Assembly (NCBI GenBank): GCA_946413585.1
Contig: CAMKLG010000015.1
Coordinates: 1-55,681 of the forward strand
Direction: 5' to 3'
Length of the DNA stretch: 55,681 nt
Origin: an uncultured Bacteroidales bacterium
GTDB lineage: Bacteria; Bacteroidota; Bacteroidia; Bacteroidales; WCHB1-69
This document shows, in pieces, positions 1-8,711 of the stretch (position 1 is its first letter; the number at the start of each line of letters is the position of its first letter). The position numbers and the translations under genes were made by a program. A model generated the notes under the pieces. That model had not been told where the DNA came from, did no database searches, and saw nothing but the letters and a program-made list of their open reading frames with translations.

Positions 1-145
1 CTATCTTGGCCATTTTCTCGACCGTCTCCATCGGGAAACGCTCCTGCTCATCCACTTCTGCGGCGAGCGGCTTGACCTCGTTCTCCGCAAACTCGCGGAT
101 CATCTGTAAGAAGAGTTCTTCTCTCTTCGATAAACCAAAATCCAT
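1..145 (-). CDS. Acyl-CoA dehydrogenase, N-terminal fragment (butyryl-CoA dehydrogenase type)
   Basis: Only the first 48 codons lie in the window; the rest runs off the left edge. The translation starts MDFGLSKREELFLQMIREFA and continues with NEVKPLAAEVDEQERFP, which is the typical N-terminal helix pair of short-chain acyl-CoA dehydrogenases, FAD enzymes that reduce crotonyl-CoA or oxidise butyryl-CoA. The start ATG (143-145) lies 30 bp downstream of the stop of the CoA-transferase subunit gene, so the two probably share a transcript. Together they suggest butyrate formation or amino-acid (lysine-type) fermentation. The substrate chain length cannot be told from this fragment. Confidence 0.85.
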   Translation of the reverse strand, partial: MDFGLSKREELFLQMIREFAENEVKPLAAEVDEQERFPMETVEKMAKI

Positions 146-175
146 ATTATCGTAAATTTTTGTTATTAATTCGAA

Positions 176-838
176 TTAGTCAATCTCCATTTTCTTGAGG
201 TTCGGCGAAATAATCAGCGTGGCCTCAGTGGCTGCTTGAACATCTTCGACCGTAAACTCGGGATAGATTTCCGTTAAGACAATGCCTTTGTCGGTGACTT
301 CCATCACGCCCATTTCGGTGACAATCAAGTTCACCTGCCCCTTGGCAGTGAGAGGTAAGTTGCACTTGTGCAAGATTTTAGGATTACCCTTTTGGGTGTG
401 TTCCATAGCGAGAATCACCTTGCGGGCACCCACAAGCAGATCCATAGCACCGCCCATACCGGGGGTCAACTTGCCGGGAATCATCCAGTTGGCAAGGTCA
501 CCCTGCTCATCAACTTGCATGGCACCGAGGACTGTCACATCGACGTGACCGCCGCGGATGATGCTGAAAGAATCGGCGGAGCTGAAAGAGACGGCGCCGG
601 GCTGTGCGGTGATGTAACCGCCGCCGGAATTCACGAGGTTGTCGTCTTCCTGACCTTCGGCGGGCGTGGGACCCATACCAAGCAAACCGTTCTCCGATTG
701 CAGGATAACGTTCACGTTCTTAGGCAGATAATTCGGAACCATGGTCGGCAGACCGATTCCCAAATTCACGACATCGCCGTCTTTGAGTTCTTTCGCAACT
801 CTCTTGGCGATGATTTCTCTCATTTGATTTTTATCCAT
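176..838 (-). CDS. atoA: CoA-transferase subunit B (acetoacetate/butyrate type)
   Basis: This 220-residue protein is a 3-oxoacid/butyrate-acetoacetate CoA-transferase beta subunit, which moves CoA between short-chain acids. The family signature with the catalytic glutamate is visible as QSENGLLGMGP near residue 48, preceded by the GIGLPTMVPNYL segment. Length matches the family. It is first in its transcript: a -7/-33 promoter pair lies at 944-973, and the acyl-CoA dehydrogenase follows 30 bp after its stop. The partner alpha subunit is normally encoded directly upstream, but here upstream DNA holds an unrelated phosphotransferase, so subunit A must lie elsewhere, possibly beyond the left edge. 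The exact acid substrate (acetoacetate, butyrate, acetate) is inferred only. Confidence 0.9.
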   Translation of the reverse strand: MDKNQMREIIAKRVAKELKDGDVVNLGIGLPTMVPNYLPKNVNVILQSENGLLGMGPTPAEGQEDDNLVNSGGGYITAQPGAVSFSSADSFSIIRGGHVDVTVLGAMQVDEQGDLANWMIPGKLTPGMGGAMDLLVGARKVILAMEHTQKGNPKILHKCNLPLTAKGQVNLIVTEMGVMEVTDKGIVLTEIYPEFTVEDVQAATEATLIISPNLKKMEID

Positions 839-943
839 ATTCTTATTGTTATTTGTTTGTTTTTCCTTGTTCGTTTACAGAGCTCACTTCGTTCACCTTC
901 CATTGACTTACTTCGGGCTTACCGCCCTCTTCGAATCAACCTG

Positions 944-973
944 CAAAAATACAAAAAAAATTTTCTCCACAAA
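944..973 (-). promoter_or_regulatory. Bacteroidota-type promoter of the CoA-transferase operon
   Basis: On the minus strand a TTTG (-33) and a TATTTTTG (-7) box are separated by 18 bp, matching the primary sigma consensus of Bacteroidota (TTTG, about 19 bp, TAnnTTTG). It lies about 105 bp upstream of the subunit B start codon. The leader contains short GC-rich inverted motifs (around 880-935). Confidence 0.6.
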
Positions 974-1000
974 CACCCTTGTATTTTTTGCAAAAAAACA

Positions 1001-1834
1001 CTATTCCAGTATCTGTTTCAAAGCGACCCGAAATTCCGGCATTGGGCAACCCGCGTCGCGCTCCACAATCAGGGTCTTTAGCCCTGCAAAAGGCAGAACT
1101 TCTGTTTCTATATCGCTGAGAGAACGGTCGTTGCCGAAGTAGGCAGGGACAAAAGCCTTCCAAAAACGAATGGCGGCAGTCCTGTCCATGTGGAAGGTTT
1201 CCTTAACGAACTCCTCTTGGCTGAGATTGCAGGTAAGATACACCATCCCCACATCGAAAAGATGGTTGCCGTAGCAGAAATCGCCAAGATCGATGAAATA
1301 GCGGTCTTCACCCACAAAGATGGCATTCGAGAACTGGAGGTCGCCGTGGATGGCGGTGTCCTCGTCGGGAACACTCGCGATGAACCGGTGCAGTTTGTCC
1401 TTCTCTTCCGCAGTGAAAAACGGATTCGCTTCAAGCAAGTGGAAGTATCTGTTTTTCACATTCTCGAACTGATGGGTGTCGATATGGGTGGCGTGCAGTT
1501 GGCGACACATTTCCGCAAATTCAGCCGCGTATTTCCCTGCTAATTCCGGGTGGTCGCCCGTCGCCCGTGAATAGGACATCTTGTCCCTGATGCGATGAAA
1601 CAGGATGCCGTAGCGTCCGTCTTCGGTCACCACATACTCGCCCGGCTCGGGTGTCGGGATGCCTGCCTCATAAACCTTCCGGGCCAAGAGCAACTCGTCA
1701 AGCGGCTGTTGGATTTTGCCTGGAAAATAGAGTTTGAGCACCACATTCGGGTCTGACTTGTGGTTATAGCTCTCACCGTTAGCACCGCCGCCGGCAAGCA
1801 CATAATCGTCAATAGATATTTTTTTCGCTTCCAT
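1001..1834 (-). CDS. Aminoglycoside-phosphotransferase-like kinase (TIGR02172-like)
   Basis: The 277-residue product has the protein-kinase-like fold signature of the APH/choline kinase superfamily: a catalytic-loop motif HGDLQFSNAIF near residue 163 and a metal-binding IDLGDF motif about 20 residues later. The N-terminal GGGANGESY stretch acts as a nucleotide-binding loop. I chose the ATG at 1832-1834 (MEAKKISIDDY) over an upstream start because homology-like sequence begins there and a TATTTTTG promoter box lies about 40 bp upstream. It resembles the small phosphotransferase family first noted as a paralogous family in Fibrobacter; the physiological substrate is unknown. It is monocistronic by spacing (163 bp to the next gene). 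Confidence 0.75.
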   Translation of the reverse strand: MEAKKISIDDYVLAGGGANGESYNHKSDPNVVLKLYFPGKIQQPLDELLLARKVYEAGIPTPEPGEYVVTEDGRYGILFHRIRDKMSYSRATGDHPELAGKYAAEFAEMCRQLHATHIDTHQFENVKNRYFHLLEANPFFTAEEKDKLHRFIASVPDEDTAIHGDLQFSNAIFVGEDRYFIDLGDFCYGNHLFDVGMVYLTCNLSQEEFVKETFHMDRTAAIRFWKAFVPAYFGNDRSLSDIETEVLPFAGLKTLIVERDAGCPMPEFRVALKQILE

Positions 1835-1924
1835 AAACCTATTCCTCAATTTGTATATTGAAATTGCGGGGCAAAAATACAAATAATTTCACTTTGTGTG
1901 AAAATAAAAAATAAAAATCATCCT

Positions 1925-1958
1925 TTTGCTGAACGATTTGAAATAATTTGTACTTTTG
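1925..1958 (+). promoter_or_regulatory. Promoter at the head of the 2006-5841 unit
   Basis: TTTG (1925-1928) and TACTTTTG (1951-1958) are separated by 22 bp. The -7 box is a strong match to TAnnTTTG. The start codon of the nucleoside-hydrolase lipoprotein follows 47 bp downstream. The facing minus-strand gene begins at 1834, so this is a divergent intergenic region. Confidence 0.6.
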
Positions 1959-2005
1959 CAAAAAGTTTATATTTAACTTTTTTACACAAAAGCGAAAAAA
2001 TTATT

Positions 2006-3055
2006 ATGAAGAAATTATATTCAATTTGGATAGTCGCCCTGATAATAATGGCTTTCTTCGGCTGCAACAAAGACAACGAAAAGCCATACACGGACGTGCC
2101 GCTTGTCATCCTCGACACCGACATCGGCTCATCAACTGACGACCTTTTTGCCCTTGAAATGCTCTACCGCTACGAGGAGCAGGGAAAATGCCGCCTACAG
2201 GGCGTAATAGTGAACCGCGAAGGGGAAGCAAACGCCCGCTTTGCCGACGTGATGGGCACCTATTTCGGTCATGACAGCATTCCCATTGGACTTGTCCGCA
2301 ACGGTGTCAAAAACCCTCCGATTTGGATTGACTACGCCCATGTGGCCGCCACGGAAGACAACAACGGACAGCCGATGTTTGCTTGCAGCATCAACGACTA
2401 CTCGCAGTTGCCCGACGGATGGCAGCTCTATCGCCGTCTGTTGGCTGCCCAACCCGATCATAGCGTGAGCATCGTTTCCACCGGATTTGTCACCTGTCTG
2501 GCGCAGCTGTTGCAATCTGCCCCCGACAGCTACTCACCACTCAACGGCGTGGAGCTTGTACGGCGCAAGGTGAAGTGCATTTACGTGATGGGGGGGGTGT
2601 TCGGCAATGCTGTGGAACCTGACTTCAACTTCGCCAAGAGCATCGAATTCGCCAAGATCTTCTTCCGCCTTTGGCCGCAGGAGGTCGATATGGTATTCTC
2701 GCCTATGGAGGTGGGGCAGGATGTTGAGTACACGCCCGAGCAGGTCATCGCCGACATCTCGTGGACCGATGCACATCCCATCAAGCAGGTCTATTTACAG
2801 TGCAACTGCAACACGGGCCAGCGAATGTGGGACGTGATGGCCGCTATCCATGCTGTGGAAGGGGACGGCCTATTCTCGCTTTCCGAGCGTGGCACGGTGC
2901 GACTTACCGACAACGCGGAGACCATCTTCACCCCCTCAGCCACCGGCAACTGCCGCTACCAATTGCCCGGTGATGCCGCATGGGCCGCCGCCATGCTGGA
3001 ACGTATTAGGACAGTTAATAAAATGAGAACAACAATAGGGAACAAACAATATTAA
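2006..3055 (+). CDS. Nucleoside-hydrolase-like lipoprotein
   Basis: The protein (349 residues) starts [20 protein letters not shown], a lipoprotein signal with lipobox FFGC, so it is probably anchored in the envelope. Right after it comes [17 protein letters not shown], the aspartate cluster of inosine-uridine-preferring nucleoside hydrolases (usually DTDPGxDD), followed by conserved GVIVN and [15 protein letters not shown] segments. The family cleaves the N-glycosidic bond of ribonucleosides. The cluster is slightly altered ([10 protein letters not shown] has two inserted residues), so the substrate is uncertain. I used the internal ATG at 2006 because upstream residues do not look like a signal peptide. 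The stop codon lies 2 bp before the transporter fusion gene, which indicates co-transcription. Confidence 0.8.
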   Translation: MKKLYSIWIVALIIMAFFGCNKDNEKPYTDVPLVILDTDIGSSTDDLFALEMLYRYEEQGKCRLQGVIVNREGEANARFADVMGTYFGHDSIPIGLVRNGVKNPPIWIDYAHVAATEDNNGQPMFACSINDYSQLPDGWQLYRRLLAAQPDHSVSIVSTGFVTCLAQLLQSAPDSYSPLNGVELVRRKVKCIYVMGGVFGNAVEPDFNFAKSIEFAKIFFRLWPQEVDMVFSPMEVGQDVEYTPEQVIADISWTDAHPIKQVYLQCNCNTGQRMWDVMAAIHAVEGDGLFSLSERGTVRLTDNAETIFTPSATGNCRYQLPGDAAWAAAMLERIRTVNKMRTTIGNKQY

Positions 3056-3057
3056 CA

Positions 3058-5841
3058 ATGAAGAAAATGTTCTTGATATTTGCCGCCATCCTCACCATTT
3101 GCGGCTGTTTTTTGCTTACCGGCTGCTCCGGAATGAAGTGGAGCGTGTCTGACAGTTTTTACAACAACTTGATAGCGGAGGACCGCTACAGGATGATTCT
3201 CGACGGCTTGCAGGTGACACTCATCATCACGTTCTGCGCCGCCATATTAGGCACCTTGCTGGGTGGCTTAGTGTGCTGGATGCGTATGAGCCGTCGGTCC
3301 TGGTTACAGAAGGTGGCCAAGGTGTATGTTGACATCATGCGCGGCACGCCCGTACTGGTGTTGCTCATGCTGATGTACTATGTGGTGATGGCACCGCTGG
3401 AAGCTACGGGCATAGTGGTGGCAATAGTCACCTTTTCCATGAATATGGCGGCCTACGTCAGCGAAATGCTGCGCACCACCATACAAGGTATCGACCGCGG
3501 ACAGACAGAGGCTGGCCTCGCGTTAGGATACACGCGCCGGCAAACGTTCTTCAGAATAGTACTACCCCAGGTGGTCAAATCCGTGATGCCCGTCTATCAG
3601 GGCGAGGTGGTGAGCCTGCTGAAGGGCACCAGCATCGTGGGCTACATCGCCGTGGCCGACATGACCAGAGCCTCAGACCTTATCCGCTCGCGCACATTCG
3701 ATGCCTTTTTCCCCATTATCGTGACGGCCATCATCTATTTCCTTATGGCATGGCTCATTGGGCTGCTGCTAACCTCGTTGGTGCAACGTAAGGGCATGAA
3801 AGCCATCATAGCGGCGGTGGCACTGGCCATTGGCGGAACCGTATGCTACGTGCCATCGATGCTGGCTCCAAACAAGACCGACACAACGGTGACGGAGGTT
3901 CCGGAAGTATTCAAGGCTCTCTCTGGCAAGACTGTGGGGGTCATCATCGGCAGCATACAAGACATAGCCGTCACTGAACTGGCACCCGATGCCGACATAA
4001 AACGCTTGGCCACCTATTCCGATGTGCAGGCTGCCTTAGAAAACGACAAGGTGGATGTGATTGGCACCGAAAGCTTGTTGCTGACATTCAACAAGGAGGT
4101 AGCAGCCAAGGTGGATTCGGTGAACGCAGGTTTGGCACCTATTCCGATAGCTGCATGTTTTCGACTTGGCAATACCGAATTGCAGCAAGATTTCAACCAA
4201 TTCCTGAAAGAAATTCGTGACGACGGCACCTACCAAGATATCTTCAACCGTTGGACCAATGCCGATGACCCATCGGCCATCGGCATACCGCAGCAACGCG
4301 GAACCGGAAAGACCCTGTGTGTGGCCACTTTCCCGACCATGCCTCCGTTCAATTTCATCTGTTCGGGAAAACCGTCGGGCCTTGAGATAGATATTCTGAC
4401 GGAGTGGGCCAATAGGCGCAACTGGAAATTGGAATTCCTCGTAATGGACTTTGCCTCGCAGATTCCTGCTGTGCAGACAGGCAAAGCCGACATGGCCATG
4501 GGTGCCATCAGCATCACCGAGGAGCGGCAGAAACAGGTACTCTTCTCCGACGGCTACTACGAGTCGCATATCATGCTTGCCACACGTAAAGGGGAAATCG
4601 GCTTGCTCTCTGGCCCCTCAAAACCGTCTGGTCCCGGAAAAGACACGAAAAAATGGCCGTGGATCGTGGTCATCCTCGTTGTCGTCATCGGTAGCGGCAC
4701 ATGGCTCCTTATCCGCCGTAAACGCATCCTGCAAAAACGTTCCTCTCTTAACTCCCAACTTTCAACTCAACCATCGGATAGTCCCATTATCCGCATCACT
4801 CATCTGAAGAAAAAATATGAAAATCTTGATGTCCTGCGCGACATCAATGCCGACATACACCGCGGCGAGGTCATATCCATCATCGGTCCCTCAGGCACAG
4901 GCAAGAGCACGTTATTGCGGTGCCTGAACCTGCTGGAGCAACCCACCAGCGGCAGCATTGTCATCAATGGGGAGGAAATACTCACCAAAGGTTATCCTGT
5001 CAACATGATGCGTCAAAAGATGGGCATGGTGTTTCAGAATTTCAATCTTTTCGGACATAAGACCGTGCTGGAGAATGTCATGCTTGCCCCCTGCCAGTTG
5101 CGCCATGAAGATCCGGAAAAGGCACGCGAAGAAGGACTCGCGCTGCTTCGTAAAGTGGGACTGGTGGAAAAAGCCGACATCTATCCTGGAAGCCTCTCAG
5201 GCGGTCAAAAACAACGTGTGGCCATTGCCCGGTGCCTGGCCATGAAGCCCGACATCATCCTTTTCGACGAGCCCACGTCGGCTCTCGACCCCACAATGGT
5301 CGGCGAAGTGCTCAGCGTCATCCGCCAACTGGCCGACGAAGGCATGACCATGCTTATCGTCACCCACGAGATGAAGTTCGCTCACGACGTGAGTTCACGC
5401 ATCTTTTTCATGTACGACGGGTATATCCACGAGGACGGCACCCCGGAACAGATTTTCGAAAACCCCATCCACAGTGCCACAAAAGCTTTCGTCCAACGCA
5501 TCCGCAAGGAGGTGTTTGAGATCGGAGGTCCAGACTTCGACTTCCGGGGCATGCATTCTGACATCGGTGCCTTCTGCTATAAATACGGCATCCCCAAAAA
5601 GCAGGAAGCCGCGGAACAGCTGTGCGACAAGATGCTCGACGAAGTGATGGCGGCCTACCGTCCCATCACCGTCCGTATAACCCACAGCGAACTGTCAGGT
5701 GTCACGGCCTTGGACTTCATGGTGGAGAAGATGGAATCCACGCCTCTGAATGACGCGCAGCGCAACGAACTGAACGGGCTGTGCCAACAGGTAGTGGAAG
5801 AATCCACCAAGTTAGGCTTCCGTGTGAAACTGATTTTGTGA
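3058..5841 (+). CDS. One-chain polar-amino-acid ABC transporter: permease, permuted binding protein and ATPase
   Basis: A 927-residue fusion holds a whole PAAT-family importer. Residues 1-23 form a lipoprotein-like signal ending LLTGC. Residues about 40-250 are the permease, with the ATPase-docking loop [21 protein letters not shown]. After a further membrane segment (about 248-268) comes the C-terminal half of a type II solute-binding protein ([11 protein letters not shown] at 289, ending [13 protein letters not shown]). Its N-terminal half follows from 418 ([37 protein letters not shown]), so the binding protein is circularly permuted. A membrane segment (about 533-553) leads to the ATPase: Walker [10 protein letters not shown] (610), signature LSGGQKQR, Walker [15 protein letters not shown]-loop VTHE. 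Residues about 815-927 are an extra domain shared with the ATPase at 12812-13897. The substrate is inferred to be an amino acid. Confidence 0.9.
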   Translation: MKKMFLIFAAILTICGCFLLTGCSGMKWSVSDSFYNNLIAEDRYRMILDGLQVTLIITFCAAILGTLLGGLVCWMRMSRRSWLQKVAKVYVDIMRGTPVLVLLMLMYYVVMAPLEATGIVVAIVTFSMNMAAYVSEMLRTTIQGIDRGQTEAGLALGYTRRQTFFRIVLPQVVKSVMPVYQGEVVSLLKGTSIVGYIAVADMTRASDLIRSRTFDAFFPIIVTAIIYFLMAWLIGLLLTSLVQRKGMKAIIAAVALAIGGTVCYVPSMLAPNKTDTTVTEVPEVFKALSGKTVGVIIGSIQDIAVTELAPDADIKRLATYSDVQAALENDKVDVIGTESLLLTFNKEVAAKVDSVNAGLAPIPIAACFRLGNTELQQDFNQFLKEIRDDGTYQDIFNRWTNADDPSAIGIPQQRGTGKTLCVATFPTMPPFNFICSGKPSGLEIDILTEWANRRNWKLEFLVMDFASQIPAVQTGKADMAMGAISITEERQKQVLFSDGYYESHIMLATRKGEIGLLSGPSKPSGPGKDTKKWPWIVVILVVVIGSGTWLLIRRKRILQKRSSLNSQLSTQPSDSPIIRITHLKKKYENLDVLRDINADIHRGEVISIIGPSGTGKSTLLRCLNLLEQPTSGSIVINGEEILTKGYPVNMMRQKMGMVFQNFNLFGHKTVLENVMLAPCQLRHEDPEKAREEGLALLRKVGLVEKADIYPGSLSGGQKQRVAIARCLAMKPDIILFDEPTSALDPTMVGEVLSVIRQLADEGMTMLIVTHEMKFAHDVSSRIFFMYDGYIHEDGTPEQIFENPIHSATKAFVQRIRKEVFEIGGPDFDFRGMHSDIGAFCYKYGIPKKQEAAEQLCDKMLDEVMAAYRPITVRITHSELSGVTALDFMVEKMESTPLNDAQRNELNGLCQQVVEESTKLGFRVKLIL

Positions 5842-5885
5842 CATGCCCACAAGCAGCTACTACAGAAAATAGGATTTTTTTGTAG

Positions 5886-5922
5886 TTTGATTTTCAACGA
5901 TTCATCATATTTATTATTTTTG
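5886..5922 (+). promoter_or_regulatory. Putative promoter of the partner-switching genes
   Basis: In the 104-bp gap after the transporter fusion, TATTTTTG (5915-5922) is a good -7 box. The best upstream element is TTTG at 5886-5889, with a long 25-bp spacer. This suggests the phosphatase, kinase and antagonist genes can be transcribed separately from the transporter. Confidence 0.45.
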
Positions 5923-5945
5923 CACTCTGAAACAGATGAGTATAT

Positions 5946-7823
5946 ATGAACAAACGTTCTTTTTCTAAAAGCCTGAGTTTGCGGATTATCGGTATCGTGT
6001 CGGCGATTTTTTTCGTGGCCATGGTAGTGATCGCTATTGTCTCGCACCAAATCATCGCTGACGAAGCGACACGTTCCACGCAGCACATCCTACACGGAAC
6101 CATCAGTGAATTGGAGAAGCCCCTGAACACGGTTGAAGTCACTACAAGAGCCGTGGCGGCATACATATCCACACTTCAAACACAGCCTAATGTACTTCAG
6201 GCCATTGCCAGTCGCACAGTGCAGGCCAGCGAACTGATAAACGGATTCGCCGTTTTCTTCGTTCTCCCCGATGGAAACGTTGACACGCTTAAGCCTGCCA
6301 TCTTCAGCTACTGCGACGACGAAGGCATCCAAGAATTCCATCCCGACCAACAACAACTACAACAATTAAGTGCATTCTGGAACCTAAAGCAACTCCAACA
6401 GACCAAAAAAGCCGCTTGGACTGCCCCTTACGAGCCGCTTGACTCCCGTTCCACACGAATTGTTTCGTACTGCTATCCTTTGGTGGACTCCAAGCTCAAC
6501 GTCTATGCTATCGTGATTTCCGACATGTTTATAGACCAAATTGAAAGCACTGTGGAGGCACTTCGCCCCTACGACAACTCCATCGCCACCCTTATTTTCA
6601 ACAAGGACAACATCATAGGCATCAAGAGTTCCGACTCAGACCTGATCAACCGATACCAACACAGTTTTTCAGGAAACAGTTCCTTCCAGGAAGTGGTGGA
6701 AGATCTCAAATCGAACAAAGACAGCCTGCACCGCCGCGTGGGAAAAGGGCGCGAGATAGCATTTGTGGTGTATGGTCCCCTGCACAACGGTTGGAAACTT
6801 AGCATCACCTGCCCTTACAAAGAGGTACTTCGCCGTTCCACGCAAATGCATATTGCCCTGCTGATTATCGGCATCTTCGGTTTGGCCATCATTTACTTTG
6901 TTTGCCGTCGCGTGATACGTCGCATGACGCGCCCCATCACCGAACTGTCGGTCTCCGCGCTGAACATGGCAAAAGGCAACTTCAAGGCGAAACTGCCCGA
7001 AATCACCAGTCAAGACGAGATGCTCCGTCTGCACGACAGCTTCATCTACATGCAGAACTCCATCGCAGACTACATCGAGCAATTGAAAAGCACCACTTCA
7101 GCCAACGAGCGTATGGAGTCAGAGCTCAATGTGGCCCGCAACATCCAGATGGGCATGTTGCGCACCGACTTTCCGCCGCAGCTTTGTGCACTGCTGACCC
7201 CGGCAAAGGAGGTGGGCGGCGACCTGTACGACTTCACCATCAAAGGTGACCAACTCTATTTCGCCATCGGCGATGTGTCCGGCAAAGGGGTTCCTGCTTC
7301 GCTGATGATGGCCATCACCCGTGCCGCACTCCGCTTCGTGGCAGGTCTCGGCCTCCCGATGAACGAGACACTGAGCCGTATCAACAACAGTGTCAGCGAC
7401 ACCAACAGCAACAACATGTTTGTCACTCTATTTGTCGGTCGCATCGACATGAAGACCCTCCATATGGATTTCTGCAACGCCGGCCACAACCCATTGGTCA
7501 TCCTGCCGCCCGACGGCGAACCGTATTTCCTCAAGGCCAAAGCGAACCTCGCCATCGGTCTGTTCGAGGATTTCACCTACGAAGCCGAAAGCCTCGATCT
7601 GAAGCCAGGCACTCGCATCATCGCTTACACCGACGGTGTCAACGAAGCCGAAAACACCGACATGGATCTTTATGGCAATGAGCGGATGATGGAAACAATC
7701 CGCCAAATGGACCGCAACATGGACGGGAACACCGCTGTGAATCTACTCTTTGATTCGGTGAAGAATTTCGCAAACGGCAACCCGCAAAATGACGATATCA
7801 CCATTATGAGTATTCTTGTCTAA
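5946..7823 (+). CDS. Membrane sensor SpoIIE/RsbU-type serine phosphatase
   Basis: A 625-residue protein with a transmembrane helix at about 12-34, an extracytoplasmic region of about 265 residues, a second helix at about 300-320 (MHIALLIIGIFGLAIIYFVC), a HAMP segment, a short coiled coil, and a PP2C-type phosphatase of the SpoIIE/RsbU family. The phosphatase motifs are intact: GGDLYDF near 424, GDVSGKGVPASL near 442, NAGHNP near 511, YTDGVNEAEN near 562 and NDDITIM at the end, which carry the metal-binding aspartates. In partner switching such an enzyme dephosphorylates the STAS antagonist in response to a signal. The kinase gene starts 24 bp downstream and the antagonist follows. The ligand of the outer domain is unknown; the flanking amino-acid transporters suggest nutrient sensing (inference). 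Confidence 0.92.
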   Translation: MNKRSFSKSLSLRIIGIVSAIFFVAMVVIAIVSHQIIADEATRSTQHILHGTISELEKPLNTVEVTTRAVAAYISTLQTQPNVLQAIASRTVQASELINGFAVFFVLPDGNVDTLKPAIFSYCDDEGIQEFHPDQQQLQQLSAFWNLKQLQQTKKAAWTAPYEPLDSRSTRIVSYCYPLVDSKLNVYAIVISDMFIDQIESTVEALRPYDNSIATLIFNKDNIIGIKSSDSDLINRYQHSFSGNSSFQEVVEDLKSNKDSLHRRVGKGREIAFVVYGPLHNGWKLSITCPYKEVLRRSTQMHIALLIIGIFGLAIIYFVCRRVIRRMTRPITELSVSALNMAKGNFKAKLPEITSQDEMLRLHDSFIYMQNSIADYIEQLKSTTSANERMESELNVARNIQMGMLRTDFPPQLCALLTPAKEVGGDLYDFTIKGDQLYFAIGDVSGKGVPASLMMAITRAALRFVAGLGLPMNETLSRINNSVSDTNSNNMFVTLFVGRIDMKTLHMDFCNAGHNPLVILPPDGEPYFLKAKANLAIGLFEDFTYEAESLDLKPGTRIIAYTDGVNEAENTDMDLYGNERMMETIRQMDRNMDGNTAVNLLFDSVKNFANGNPQNDDITIMSILV

Positions 7824-7847
7824 AACATTAATCAACTTCAAATATTT

Positions 7848-8267
7848 ATGAAAAAACGTTTCAACCCCATCAAGGACAAAAGCAGCGAGATTATCGAATT
7901 TGTCATGTCCTCCCCCGAGATTCCGGATGATGATGTCTTGAAATTCAAGCTCCGTCTTTCCATCGAGGAAGCCGTTGAAAATGTAGTGCGTTATGCCTAT
8001 GATGGCGGCATCGGCTGGTTAGAGACAAATATCGACTTCAATCAGGACACGCTGCTCCTCACCATCCAATTACGTGATGCAGGAGTGCCTTTCAATCCTC
8101 TGGAAAAAGAAGATCCTGACGTGACGCTCTCCGCAGAGGACCGCAACATTGGCGGACTCGGCATCTATTTATGCAAAAAGATGATGGACAACATCGAATA
8201 CCGTTATGAAGACGGCAACAATGTGCTCACCATGACCAAAAAAGTTCAAAGTAAATCAAACGAATAA
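7848..8267 (+). CDS. RsbW/SpoIIAB-type anti-sigma serine kinase
   Basis: The 139-residue protein is a stand-alone GHKL (HATPase_c) domain. The N box is visible as SIEEAVENVVRYAY, the G1 box as RDAGVPFNPL and the G2 box as GGLGIYLCKKMMD. This is the size and layout of anti-sigma kinases that either bind a sigma factor (or other partner) or phosphorylate a STAS antagonist. It sits between its presumed phosphatase (24 bp upstream) and antagonist (start 12 bp downstream). No alternative sigma factor gene is present in the window, so the target is unknown and could lie elsewhere or be something other than a sigma factor. Confidence 0.9.
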   Translation: MKKRFNPIKDKSSEIIEFVMSSPEIPDDDVLKFKLRLSIEEAVENVVRYAYDGGIGWLETNIDFNQDTLLLTIQLRDAGVPFNPLEKEDPDVTLSAEDRNIGGLGIYLCKKMMDNIEYRYEDGNNVLTMTKKVQSKSNE

Positions 8268-8279
8268 TTGATAATAATT

Positions 8280-8582
8280 ATGGATATCAAAATAAGCCAA
8301 CAAGAGAATAAAACAATGGTCGTGTTGAACGGACGAATCGATACCTCCAACGCCGATCAATTCCAACAAGATGTCGCCCCGTTGATGGAGGGCGAGAATC
8401 CAGACATTGACATTGACTGCACGGACATGTCATATACTTCTTCGCAAGGGCTTCGCATCTTCCTCATGCTGCAAAAAAGTGTCAAAGCACGTGGCGGCAA
8501 GATGGTGATGCGCAACATGAACCCGCAAGTGAAGGAGGTTTTCGACATCACCGGATTCTCGAACATCATCACGATTGTTTAG
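8280..8582 (+). CDS. STAS-domain anti-sigma factor antagonist (RsbV/SpoIIAA type)
   Basis: A 100-residue single STAS domain. The conserved phosphorylation loop reads SYTSSQGLRIF, with Ser55 as the predicted phospho-acceptor by alignment with the DS[ST]G motif of RsbV. The start is the ATG at 8280; an in-frame TTG at 8268 abuts the kinase stop codon but the fold begins at MDIKI. It completes a phosphatase-kinase-antagonist trio. The stop codon (8580-8582) is itself the first triplet of a heptanucleotide repeat array that fills the downstream spacer. Confidence 0.92.
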   Translation: MDIKISQQENKTMVVLNGRIDTSNADQFQQDVAPLMEGENPDIDIDCTDMSYTSSQGLRIFLMLQKSVKARGGKMVMRNMNPQVKEVFDITGFSNIITIV

Positions 8583-8701
8583 TGAATAGTGAATGGTGAA
8601 TGGTGATGCATACATTGATGATCAAGTCACAAATCACTAATCACTAATCACTAATCACCAATCACAAATCACAAGTCACCAATCACAAGTAACAAGTAAC
8701 C
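8580..8701 (+). repeat. Heptanucleotide arrays in inverted orientation
   Basis: Beginning with the stop codon of the STAS gene there are four 7-bp units of the type TAGTGAA (8580-8607). After a short gap comes a second array of eleven 7-bp units of the type TAATCAC (8623-8701). The second array is roughly the reverse complement of the first, so the spacer can fold back on itself. The array ends just before the diacylglycerol-kinase-like gene. Confidence 0.8.
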
Positions 8702-8711
8702 AGCGACGGCA

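Noticed and set aside
8623-8701. Array of regularly spaced repeats as a CRISPR
   Set aside because: The units are 7 bp without spacers, and no cas genes are present.
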